Assembly: GCA_030544235.1 (NCBI GenBank)
Contig: CM060465.1
Coordinates: 26,978,988-27,042,987 of the forward strand
Direction of reading: 5' to 3'
Length of the DNA: 64,000 nucleotides
Source: Lepturacanthus savala
Taxonomy: Eukaryota > Chordata > Actinopteri > Scombriformes > Trichiuridae
Below the pieces are notes generated by a model, which saw only the letters and a program-made list of their open reading frames with translations, was not told where the DNA came from and did not search any database. Below, one piece after another: positions 1 through 12,900 of the stretch. The position numbers and the translations under genes were made by a program. How positions within the stretch are numbered: position 1 is the first letter of the stretch; each line of letters begins with the position of its first letter.

Positions 1-108
1 AAACCAGGCGGCAGTTGGTCCTGCTTTTACTGACAGCCTCTGGATCAATCTGGATATGGTGGCTGTGTCCCACATGTAGATGAGAAGTGAGAAGTGTGTG
101 TATTTGAC
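1..108 (-). other. itga11 intron 12, start
   Basis: Non-coding stretch between exon 12 and the left edge. It has an open frame but no integrin-like residues, and no further exon border can be supported. Confidence 0.5.
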
Positions 109-257
109 CTGCTCTCCCTGCAGTGCCTGCAGGATGGTCAGGTTTCCAGTGTTCTTCAGGGTGAAGATGATGACTTTGCCCGTGTGGTTGAACCTCGGAG
201 CTCCAGCCACGTAGAGCTGGGAGCCATGGGATGAAATGAGCGAACCTACCGAATAAC
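109..257 (-). CDS. itga11: itga11 exon 12: blade 4, last exon in the window
   Basis: Reads YSVGSLISSHGSQLYVAGAP, then RFNHTGKVIIFTLKNTGNLT and ILQALQGEQ. VAGAPRFNHTGKVI.FT matches alpha-11. The acceptor is TTTTCAG. The donor GTCAAA at 108-103 is weak, and the reading frame stays open to base 1. I still place the border here because phase 0 is kept and the sequence past it stops resembling an integrin. Confidence 0.88.
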
Positions 258-3200
258 CTGAAAAGAAAAAGACCGGAAACTTCTCAATGAGGATTTCTCT
301 TTGTTTCGGTTTTTCTTCCACTTACAAGGGCTTACAAGAAAAGTCTGGCGTTCATCAACTGATCTCATGTGCAGAGCCAAAGAATCAATCAACTTACAGG
401 TATTGTGTGTGTATCCAAAGCCCGATATATATTATTCCTCTGTGCTGCAGACATGGTTGTTGTCCAAAAACTATTAAAAACACTTACATTTTCCAAAGGA
501 CTACATTACAAAGTCAACAGCTTCTGCTTAGTAGCATCTGCCTAAAAGGAACTACTCTCCAGAGACTGAAAACAGCTCCACTGGTTACAAAGTAGTAGAT
601 GTTCACCAAATGCTGTAACTAACGCAATCTGCATCAGACTTGACACAAAAAGAGTAAATGATAAAGATGATGTAACGTGGAAGGCTCTGTAATTCCTCTC
701 ATTACCCAGATAGGCTGCGTGGTTCTTCAGCTTCTCTGGAAACTCTTCCTTATAGGAGGATTTCGGTGGAACAACTTTGCCGTGTTTAGTCTCTTTCAGC
801 ACAGCTCCATTCCAGTCATAGGCGCCCACCGCCCCGAGAAGAACACCATCCTGTGGGCGAAATACGGAGGTCACTAATACTCCCAGTAGCTATCCTATAT
901 ACACAACATGAGGAGGATTCAAAGCTGAGGGTGACATCTTAAACACTTAAACGTGGACGGCTTCATGTGTCGAATGAATAAATCACTCACAATTTTCAGC
1001 AATATGTTGTTCCAAGTTGGATGTTTTGGTGTTTAACATTTCAACATATGTTCCCATGATGACTGGAAATGTTTTTCCTATCATGCATCTCGAGTAACAG
1101 CGCGCAGGAACTTCCCATCGACACAGATCATCAGTGGATTTTATGATCTGAAGGCTGAGCCGCGCTGAGGTTAACAAACACTCTGAAGTGACTCATTATA
1201 AGAATTTGATCGAAAGTATTTGGACCAATAAAAATGTAAAAGGCGGTAATGAATGAAAGAAGGCTGTCACCAGGAAGTCACGCTGCTTTTTTGAAGCGTT
1301 TTCAAACCTTTAGTTGGTTTGCTCCGGTCGAAATCAGGGGCTTGAGTTCATGAACTCAGTTCTGCCTTCCTCTTGTTTCAGTGAGAACGTTCTCTTCTCT
1401 CGTTCAAATCTGACATCATTCCCCTCTCTCCCAACTAAAATGGAACATCTGATCAACTTCAGATCTGATTTGTCTGCACCAATTAGGTTTGCTCAGGTTG
1501 GATCTGGCCCCATTTACACCTGGTATTAATACATGATCTTTTTGAATATAACCTTATTTAAAAATAGTGTCAGCCAGTCATGAGAGGGTAAAAGTAGACT
1601 GTGTTGGGCTCATCTGACAGAGCAAGAGGAACCACCCCACCTACCGATGCAATGATGGGTGTCTTATAGATCATCAGTAATAAATAAGAGCTGAATGATA
1701 GACAGGGTCCATATGTTAAAGATTAAAAGAAAGAAGCATTTCTATAAAAAAAAAAGAAAACATCACCCTCACCAATTATCCATGTGGGCTACACATCATT
1801 CCAGATGGGTATGGGTATCCACATTTTACTGAACTGAATAAAATAGAATCATCTGCATACAAAATGACTGCTGCTGCTACTACTTGTCGTTTTTGCAGGA
1901 CTTGTCTTCATCTGACAGGAAGAGATGTAGAAAGGTGATCTTTCAAATTACTGGATCAATTTCTTCCTCATGAATGCGGTCATGCAGTACAGATGGCATT
2001 CACACCTGCTGAGATCTGAATAACAATGCAAGCGGATCACCTCCAGATGTTCTCTGGTTGATCCATTTGCATTATGAGTGTATTTATACCTACATTAACA
2101 TGTGTTTCTCCTTATTCTGATAATGTATCCAGATACAGATCAAAATATGACTGTTTTAAACAGAGGTATCAATGCATGGGAGAGGGACTTCAGGTGTTTG
2201 GTTTCAGGCTGCAAAACTCTGGTCTCTGCCTCAGGATCATAGGAGGAGGCAGCTGGGAATTTTGGAACATAATTCTAATCAGTTTTCAATTAATGAGCTT
2301 CAGTATCCTCCTCAAGCTTTCTCCAATTAAGCAAAGATAAAACGGAGATAATTGTTTTTGGAGCCAAAGAGGAACGATTAAAAGTCAGCGCTCAGCTTCA
2401 ATCAGTGAATGTTAAAGCCCACAAACCAAGCTAGAAATCTGGGTGTAATTATGGACTCAGACCATATTTCAACAGCCACAATAAAACCATCACAAAGTCG
2501 GCATAGTAACGCCTGAAGAATATATCAAGGATTAAAGGCCTTATGTCTCAGCATGACTTGGAAAAGCTTGTCCATGCTTTTATTTTCAGTAGGCTTGACT
2601 ACTGTATCGGGGTCTTTACAGGCGTTTCTAAAAACTCAATCAGACAGCTGCAGCTAGTTCAAAATGCTGCCGTTAAAGTCCTCACTAAGACTAAAAAAAT
2701 AGATCATATCACTTCAGTTCTGAGGTCCTTGCACTAGCTTCCAGTCTTCTGATCCCTTATGAACCATCTAGACCTCTTAGATGGTCTGGGACAGGTCCGC
2801 TCTCTGTTCCCAGAGTCAGGACTAAACATGGAGATACATATATGGAACAAACTCCCAGAGAACTGCAGGTCTGCTGCAACACTCACTGTTTTTAAATCAG
2901 AGTTGAAGACTTTTCTGTTCACCGCTGCCTACTGCTGATGTCATTTCTTAATTATGCTCCACTGCGCTGTAACTTTGTTCTGTTTGTTTTGTTTTAATTT
3001 CAAATTCTGATGTTTCCCCTTTTTAAATCGTACAGCTTTGTTAATTTTAATCTTATTTCATTAACTTTGTTTTTGGGATTTTCCCCAGCTGCTTTTAAAT
3101 TGAATCTTGATGCTTTTAATGTTTTATGTAAAGCAAATTAATGAATCACCTTGTTGTTTGAAATGTGCTATACAAATAAACTTGCCTCGCCCATTGAACT

Positions 3201-6200
3201 GTGCAGTCACACGCTAGAACTAGAACTGTGTCACACACCGGGATGAAGTCTGGCAATCGTTAAGACCAGAAATAAAAATTGAGTCATGGTGTCTACGGGC
3301 CAGTGAGTCGAGGACCACACTGAATGACCAAATCTTTGGCAACGGTAGCGCCACAAATCTGCAGGATCTGAGCTGCACATGGACGGACTCTGGATCTGCA
3401 GATTCACTGTTAAATGTCAAATCGCTGCTTTACTAATCGCGAGAGGAGGAGAGGTGGATGGTTTTCATGCAGAATGAGTCGTCCAGAGATGAGAGTGGGT
3501 CGTCTGTTTTTCACATCAGCTTCACATTTTTACCTTTTCCTCCTGAAACTAAAGAGCAGGAAACTCTTTTCATATTTGTCTGTGTATTTGATGGTGATGA
3601 ATGCATGCGTGTATGAGCTTCAATCTGTTCTGCAATGTCCTCTGCTTGTATTGATGTGTCTAAGTGTGTATATGTATGTGTTTCGTTGGCAGCTTTACGT
3701 TCAGGAAAACCATCTGCTCTGTGTTATACATAGAGAGTTTCCACGACACCATTTTCACTCCCCGAGTTGGAATTCAGTCGAAAGTTTCCCTGGATGAGAA
3801 ACAACAGAAACATTTCTAGAAGCTTCTCATTCTGCAAATATCTGCCAGGATCAGAACCGGTCCGGCACTGAATGTTTGAGAACAAAACCGATACTGGAGT
3901 TTGAGTTTCTGTTGGAATTAGATCGTGATTTACTGGAGGAAAATGAGCAATCGTTGCCAACGTTGACCAGATCAGGATGTTTTCCAGCAGTCATTCGAGG
4001 GAAATTGTCATTTTCCTTTATCCAGCATGGATAGATCTTTGATTTAAACACATGTTAAAACTATAATGCCGTTTAAATTTACTGCTCTCCACTGTGGGAA
4101 AACAGAGATACTTTGAATTATTTTAAATCCTATTCTGGTGTGTGTAGGATCACTGGTGAGAAATCGGACCGATCCAAAAAAAGCACATCGCAGATCACAT
4201 TTCTGACTGAAAACACAAAATCTCCTGGATGCAACAGCTAATGGGACATGCATGTGCATAAGAAGGTGAATGAAACTGTGAATTACTCACTTTGACGAGA
4301 TGCGTGGAGAAGCCGGCCTGAGCCATCTGCAAGCCGAACCCTCGACCCTGACTGCTGGTTCCTGCAAAAGAGAAACACGACACGGTGTAAAGTCCCCCCA
4401 TTTTCTTTCCAAATGCAAGTGTTCTGAACATTTTTCATAAGGGGAGAGAAGGTTGGGGTCGAAAAATAGAGAGACTTTGCTTCTGTCGAGCAAGTTGTAA
4501 AAATTCTTTAGCGCCTGCAATTGATGGGCATATTTTATCAGAATTTTTCGTTAACAATATAAAGCTGACATTGGTAAAGAGGTCAATAGGTCACCAAAAA
4601 ACACAGGCCTAACTTATAGACATGCAACTATTCTCACATACACTCAGCCTCACACCTATGGGCAAGTCAAAGCACCTAGAGAAAACCCAGGCAACACACA
4701 AACCCAACACAGAAATGTAACAGCCCCTTTCTGTGGGAATAAAATGTAGCCTGGAGCTGCTAACTTCAGGTTACTAACTTCTGCTGAGACCAGGAACAGG
4801 GAAACCTCACTGCATTCATATTTTTTGTTCATTTTCCAACTTTGTATCCTTTAACCCCAACCGGTGCTGATTCAAGTATCACAATTGATTTCACACAACT
4901 CCCACTGGAGACACAAAACCCTGGACTTCTACTTTAATGTGGCTTCAGACAATCACTCGACAATGGAAACAATTTAACAAGCTGAAAGTCAGCTGACCCT
5001 CCAGAGTGAAAATCCTCTCTCCCAGAGCGTCCACGATGTCTTTCAGCGCCGACTCGTCCGTCACTTTGAAAAAGTGCAACTCATCCGGGTCGCTGGCGAT
5101 GAACTTGATTTCCTTCAGAAAGGCTTCAGGGTTGATTCCTCGGCGGTTGTAGTAACCAAGAACCTGGGGAGACGCAGAGGAAGCACTCAGGCTACAAGTT
5201 CTTCAAGTAAAGAGACTGAAAACAACCATGTTTTTAACATTAACCCTTAACAACATGCAGCGAAGAGAGGAAGGAAGGAGGAAGTGGGAAGGACAGAATT
5301 CCAAACTCTCAGGATGGGAGACAGAACTATCGGACGGAGTGGTTATTTGAAGGGGTTGGAGGTGAAGATGGGTGGACTCACAGCGATGGCGTACATGGTG
5401 ATGTTGTCTTTCTCCGTGTCGGCGACCACCTGCACCAGGTCTGGACTGTCATGAGATTCTCCGTCCGTGATCACGATCATCACCTTCTGAGCACCTGGCC
5501 GGCCGCCGCGTTTGAACGCCTCCGACCTGCGAAGAAACAATTAAAAAAGACTGTGTGAGAGCAGCGGGCTGGGTTTCTGCGTTGGCGGGTCACGATGTTT
5601 TCATGTCGTACCGGGCCACGCTGATGCCCAGCGCCGTCCTCGTCTCCTCGCCGCCCCGTTGGTCGATGCTCCTGGCGGCCTCCACCACAGCCTGCACTGT
5701 CTGGTAGTCACCCAGACCGAACTCATGGACCACGGAGGAGCCATACTGGACCACACCCACCTGCAGACAAAAAACACACACCTGAAGTCCTGCACCTGAG
5801 AACATGTCACTGCCACTTGCTGAAGGTCTGAAGACAGATTTTAATTTGCTTTCCACAAATATTCAAAACATCACCTAACTTTTGCAGGTTTCCATTTTCT
5901 TACTTCATGCTTGAACGATATTTGACTCATGATCTTTTTGAAGTTATGAACCGACCTGCGTCTGACCTGGGCCGATGTAGAACTTGTTCAGGACGTTGAT
6001 GAGGAAGTCCTGGACCTCGTACCATGGGTAGATGGAGTTAGAACCGTCCAGAACAATGACAATGTCCATAAACGTCTCACACCCTATAAAATGATATACA
6101 AAAACATGCTATGTATGTATGTATGTATGAAAAAGTAGGTGAAATAATTGAAGAAAGCATGTAAGAATAGATGCATTACTCTGCAGGGCGGGTGCAAAGG

Positions 6201-7003
6201 TGTGGGATAGTCTGAAGTTGCTTCTGACTCTGGAGCAGATTCCTGTGCTGTACAGAGAGCTTCCACATTCATGAGACCAGAGTGGACCACACGTCTGAGG
6301 ACAAATTTACAGCAGGAACCCAGAATGGATAGAGAGATCAGCAAAAAACAACCCAAAACTATTTATTCAAGTTCTGTATGAATGTTACATCATTATTGTT
6401 GGATGGACACAGATTTAGGATTTAGGTTGTAGTGTAATTACCACACATATTTAAACACTTTAAACCAATTCTGCATCTCTGCTGCACTACCTGCCCAGGA
6501 ATGATGTGCATAAATGGTGCAGTTCAGATAAAACTCGATTGATAATCTGCGTGTTTTGTGTCTTGTGACTCACCACAAAGCTGCTGTCTTTCGGGTTGGA
6601 GGTCAGCGTCATCCCCAGCTTCATCTTGTCCTTCCTCTCAGACACGTTGTCCAGAGAAAGTTTCCCTGATCACAGTCGCAAGAAATCACAGTTAATTAAA
6701 TGAAATTTATAAGTTGACCTGTCAATAAACGCTAAAAAATAGCGCCATAGCTTGTAAAAGTACACCGCCATGATTAAGAGGGTGTTGCATTATACATGAA
6801 AGCGATCCAACACCCTGTTACTTTGATCACCGTTTGCACAACTGTTGTGATGCTGATGAACACAGGATCAATCGTACAAGCTGCTCACCCAGGTTGAGTC
6901 GGCTGCAGTTTGCAGAGTTTCTGGAATCCAGTGGACATCTGTACACATCACCAGTCTGCTGCTTCCCTGTGGATGCAAAGGGAGCTCCAACCAGCAACCT
7001 GTG

Positions 7004-7049
<46 letters not shown>

Positions 7050-9891
7050 AATTATGAAAACATAAGCATAACTATCTATCTTGTCATGTATTCTTCAACA
7101 ATGTAAAAGCAGTGGAAAGGAACAGAAAGATGATCAGAAAACACTTTTTATGAGTGATTTTTCTGTGGTATTTGAAGACTTCAAAAGCAATAAAAGACAT
7201 GATTAAAGAACTTAGAAGCCTAGAAAGACTACTACAAGCATCAAATTTTGTTCCCGCTTTAACTGTCGGGCCCTGGAGGGTCTGGGGTCTGGCACGACGT
7301 CCCGATTTGAGGTGCGCGTTACCCAATGCAGATCATTCAGTGAAACGTTCAAGTTGTACCGATGAACCTCCCACCCCTGCGCTCGGAGGTCAGATCTTGC
7401 TCGAGCAGCAGCTGCTGCAGTGATCAGCGGCGGCGGTGGTCATGTTTTACCGCGGGTCCCGCTGCTATACTGTCACACAGCGAGCAGGTTGTTAGCGTTA
7501 ACTGGAGTAAACACATGTGGCCTGAGCGGCGGTTCTGGGAAGAGGTCTGACTCACATACCAGAGGAGATGCCATAGTAGAGCGCTAACCCTCAATCTGCT
7601 AATGTGTCTCCCTTCCACATCAAACGCGTGGAGAGCAGCGCTGACAAACCACATCCCAAACTGCAGACCAACGCAGTCCACATCCTGCAGCCTGGAGCAG
7701 CAGACAGCGACCAGCAGACAGATCCCCTGACATCACTCCATCATGCTGGTCGCTTCCTGAGCAGGTGCTGTGATTTAGTTGAAAAAAAAAAAACAATACC
7801 TGACTCTTCTTTTACAACTTGTTAATGGTGGCCTGATTTCCCAGAACGACTTTCAGGAAGCCCAGGAGGAGAGAGTTTTGACCTGTGTTATCTGCGTTGT
7901 GAGCGCTGTCATGGTTACATGTAACCATGGCAGCACTATTACCATATGTTCAGACACATCGTGTCTGTCTGAGACCAAAATGGTTTAGCTTGAGCAATAA
8001 TTTATCATATCCCAAGGCTCCAAAGACAGGAGGGAAATAACAGAAAGAAGTCCAAGTGGCACAAGCCAATTTTTTTATTTGTGCTCTGTCTGAACAAACC
8101 ATTCTTTCTGCAGTGGTACTGCATCATATAAATGACCCGCTGCATAGTAAATGTCTGTATAAATAGATATAAATTGTGAGTGAGTGAATCACATGAATGT
8201 GAGGACGCTAGCTATTTCAATAAAGCATCCTCATGGATCTTTGTCTACATTTAATGCCAGAGATAAACTTTAAAAACTGGCTCTTTTCCACATATTGAAA
8301 GACACACTGTTCTTTTTGTGTCAAAGGAAAAACATAAAAGGAGAATAAACACACTCTCAGACACAAGCACAGACACACACATCATTGCACGAAGGCTGCA
8401 GACTACATAAACACTCCCAACTCCACTCCATAAACACACACCGTCGGAGGTATGGCCTCATATTCGACTGAGGTCAACACAGGTCAGTGGGTTTGACCCC
8501 AGTCAGAACACAACAACGAACGTGACACACCAGATGGTCTGTCGACCTTGGAGCAGACGCTTTGGGAGGTGATTGGAAGGATCATCTGTCAATCATCAAT
8601 CATCAATCATACAAACGATAACTTGAAGCTGGGGCGAGAGGTGATCGTGGGTGATCTCGCGTTATCTTACAATCCTGCGAACCAACTAGCACACAAGTGC
8701 ATCCTCAACCCAACTCCAGCACACACTGAAGTCTACCTAGATGTTATTAAAGTTAACCTGACATACTAAGGTTATTCACAATGCTATTCACAAACATGAC
8801 CCAACTCTTCCTAATAAAGGAACATATCACCCAATGTTGTAAATACACATAATATTTGTTATCCTTCATACCACCAATAACAGATTTTTTGGTAACAGAA
8901 ACAAGAAGTGAATATCACATATCATTTTGAGCAGCTGCTTATTTCCACATCCAGCATCTATGGAGCAGCATTGTCATATATTTGGTGCTTCTGTTCACCT
9001 GGGAGTGGCACAGCGGGTAGCACTGTTCCCTCACAGCAAGAAGGTCACAGGTTCAAGGTGTCCTGGGTCTGGGACCTTTCTGTGTGGAGTTTGCATGTTC
9101 TCCCCGTGTCTGCGTGGATTTTCACCGGGTACTTCCACAGTCCAAAAACATGCTGAGGTTAATTGGAGACTCAAAATTGGCCATAGGTGTGAGTGAATGG
9201 TGTGTGTGCCCCACGATTGGCTGGCGACCATCTGGGGTGTATCCCTGCCTCTCGCCTGTAATTTGCCGAGATTGGCTCCAGCAGACCCCTGTGACCCTAG
9301 TGAGGAATAATCGGGTATAGAAGATGACTGGCTGACTGTCCACCTAGTGAATGTTAGTCCAAGATAGATATCTGTGTTTGTTTGCTCTTTGGCAATGAGC
9401 AGGTTGGGAGGTTTTAGAGCTTTTCTTCTGAAAACAGCTGCCTAAATGGGGCCAAAATCGGGGCTATGAAAGGGCCGAGAGTGTAACGCTGCAGCGAGAC
9501 AGAAAAACAATGAGCTGAAACTCACCATAAAGCTCTGTAAGCGTGACTCTCTGTAGGTTCATCACTATGAACCATGACTAACAGTGACAGCTCATAGGTT
9601 AGTATTATAAAAAAAATATCACTTTAAGTTTGCTTATGAACCCAAAAGACCATATTTACATGGGGTTGGAGGGAAGGGCATATTTTTAGGGGGAAAAAAG
9701 GACCCTGATGGTTTAAATAATATTCAGATGAATGATCACAGACGATTGAGAAAGAGGAGCAACAGAAGGATCTTTCCTTTCTGGATAACAACATCAGCCA
9801 AACACCTGAAATGTAAATGTCACCAGACATGCTCAGAAAAACAACTCTGTAGAATAACGATGTCAAATTCCCCCTTAGAAAAACACACATG

Positions 9892-9982
<91 letters not shown>

Positions 9983-12900
9983 CAGAGTGATGGGCTTCCC
10001 AGAGGGAGACTGGGGAATAACAAACCGCAACACATAGTTTCCAGACCCTCCGCTCTGCCCCGGGATGCAGGAGAAGCAGGTCGTGAGACAAACGCAAATA
10101 CTTTCCACTTATTTACCTGCGACTTCAAAGGCAGCGATATTCTGTAATCCTGAAAAGACTGCGAGTTATTCATCAGGGTTTAAAGGTTTCCAGGTAAAGA
10201 AAAGACACGGAAAGACCCGCAAAAAGGACTGGGACTAAAGATTCGTCTCACTTCTTTCGGTCTTCTCAGATTTTATCTTGGTTGGTCTCTCCAGATTTTA
10301 GCGTGTCGTTTGGCCTCTCCCTGACCTTAAAATAAGATTTATTTTAAATTAAATTTTTTTGTGAGACCAAGATTAGATTTCTGGACTTTATGATTTTAAA
10401 CTACACACATATACATTCTGCAAATGGCGAATTGTCGAGAAAGTGATCTGTAGGATTAAGGTATATTTTTATAGATAATTCAGTTTGATTATATCACGTT
10501 CGCATGTCAGCACATTAGTGTGACCAAAGAGTGAAAATTAAAAGTGGAAGTCAATTAGTGGTCAAAAGTGTGCTTTGTTTGCCTCAAACCTTTTCATTCA
10601 TGTTGTAAGTTACATATTTGCTGAATGTTATATGAGTCCTGGCTGTTAAAACCAATTTCCCCTTGGGGACAATGAAGTATGAATCTACATCTGAATCATT
10701 TTCATCTCATTGTCCCTGCAGCAGGGAAAAAATAAGGCAGCTGGAGGATTAAATGGGTGTGCAGGTATTTAAGAGTCCAGTAGCAGCTTGGAAACATAAA
10801 GATGAAAAACAACAAACCACTCCTGATCACAGCAGACTGATAGAGTGCTGAGGATAATCTGTTCAGGAACATGTGGGTAAGATAAGGGAAATAACCCGTG
10901 AGGTCATGGGATCAAATCATTATGAAATCCTCGTTGATAGCAAAGAGGATTATAAATAACATCCAGTCACTGTGCAGATATGTTCAACTTTTCACACACA
11001 CATCGGTGGAAAATGTATCATCCCAACAAGATTCTGACATTCCGATATGATTCACTGACATACAGCAAAGGGAGAACACAAAACCAACAACCTACTTTCC
11101 TGGAAACTTTATGTGTCATAGTTTTGTTTTTTTTTCCAACTTGCTCCCTCTGACATGAAACATCTTTTTTGACAGGTCACAGTAACCGAGAAATCCTCAA
11201 TTTCAGCAGCTACTTTCAATTTTACCCAAACTGAAAGACAGATAGGCAAATATTTTCTGCTCTTTCTTTACCTGAAGGTACTGGCAGACGAGACTACGAG
11301 GACTACCGTACTGTATACCAAATAGTGTCTATGTAGTACCCTACTACAGGTGTGAGCTGTTTCTTTTAATAAGTCCTTTTATATGGAGGGATTTACGTAT
11401 ATTTGGTATTTTACTGTGAAAAAAGCATTCAATTGTCAAAAGACCATGGTTCTGGTGTCCTTGAACGCTCCATGTAATGTTTAGTAGTTACTTGGCTAAC
11501 CTTCTAGCTTCTCACTAGCCTGGATGAGAAGAGACTGTGGGAGACTTGCTTTGCATTGAGTTTCTGAGTAAGCATATGACATTATATGCGACCTAGAATT
11601 GATATGGACGTATATTTAAAAGTGATATAGTCCCCCGTAATAGCCCCGACTGCTGCTGCTGCCGTTGCTGCCGCCTGTTTGAGGTGTTTGACCAGACGTC
11701 CTGATGGTCGCACGACAGGACTTCATCTCTCACCACCATGCTTTGAATATTCTAACCAGGCCCCTCTGCACCCTAGTCATGATATGCTCTAGTATAAAGT
11801 AATTCTATCTTTATTTGATAATTTATTAGACTCCAACCAATTCATCTCCCATGTAAAGGTGTTATTGAGTGTTTCCATACCGAGGTCAACCTAAAACGTG
11901 AAATTAAACTGACCATAAAGTCTCATTAATAATAGAATGACGTGTGGATTTTGCACAGTTTAGTCATTTATTTTAAGATTGATTGCCAATCTATACAATG
12001 CTCTATATATGTGTACACCAAAGCCAAATGCCCATTCAAATCAAATCATTTTTTTAAAAATCCTCCATTGAAAGATCTTCAAAATGCAAGTCCATTATGT
12101 TAATAGGGTTAAGACATACATTTGGACCATTATCCCAAGTACTATAACAACCACAATACTAAACAAGAAAGATGCGTTTGTTTCTCTGGCCATAAACAGA
12201 CCAACTCAAACTGGTTCCACTGTAGAAAATCACAACTTGAGTTTAAAGATGAGGACAGATGAGTACAGACTGTTTTCTAAAGCTGTTAATACATTGGTTT
12301 CTATACTGTATATGAAGACGATTACAACATAGTTTAGATGTAGACCAGTCTACACTGGTTTCTGTAGATGTCGGCTGTAGATGTCAGGGTAGGAGTGAAC
12401 TGGGATTCTCACCATTGGCGTCCTCCTGCCTCATGCTGCTGGACTGTGTAGCCAAACTGGTTTTCTTTAGAACCATAGAAGATCTTGAAGTTCTTCGTGT
12501 CAAAGTTGAAGCAGAGGTGAAGATCTGAAATAGAAAAACACAATTATTTTCAACACCCCAGAACTTTGCTAGCCGTAGGATTGGGTATTTCCATCAGCTC
12601 CAGCCATTAGTTCACCCACAGGAATAGGATCGAATGCAGCTACAATAAGCATTGGGATCAATTGGAAATCTATTACATTCATTTCACTTTTTCACTATCA
12701 CTTTGTGCACCTACACATAAAATCCACTGCTAATGGAAAAAGGTTATATTGCTTTCTAGGGATATAAACGGAGTGTGGAAAGTCTCTGATTGAAGACAAA
12801 GTTGACCAGGTTGAGGGAAAATGACTTCTGCCAAAAAAAGAGAGCAAATTACACTTCATCACTAAGAGATCTTTCGGACTCAAACTTTCCTTTAAGAAAG

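Larger units (their letters stand above)
6999..12412 (-). other. itga11 intron 2
   Basis: The 5.4-kb intron between exons 2 and 3. It holds the CA repeat at the acceptor, a 20-bp palindrome at 7910, a dispersed fish repeat at about 8995-9340 and a long CA array at 9897-9981. The rest is AT-rich without recognisable coding sequence. The open frames around 7600-7990 and 9624-10173 have no family signature, and the latter are made mainly by the CA array. Confidence 0.65.

Noticed and set aside
1..108. Open frame continuing itga11 exon 12 to the left edge
   Set aside because: The residues stop resembling an integrin after GEQ at a phase-0 GT; the propeller sequence expected next (GSYFGSE-like) is not there.
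9624..10173. Open frames of 77-157 residues on both strands
   Set aside because: They consist largely of Val-Cys or Thr-His runs generated by the CA microsatellite and have no flanking domain sequence.
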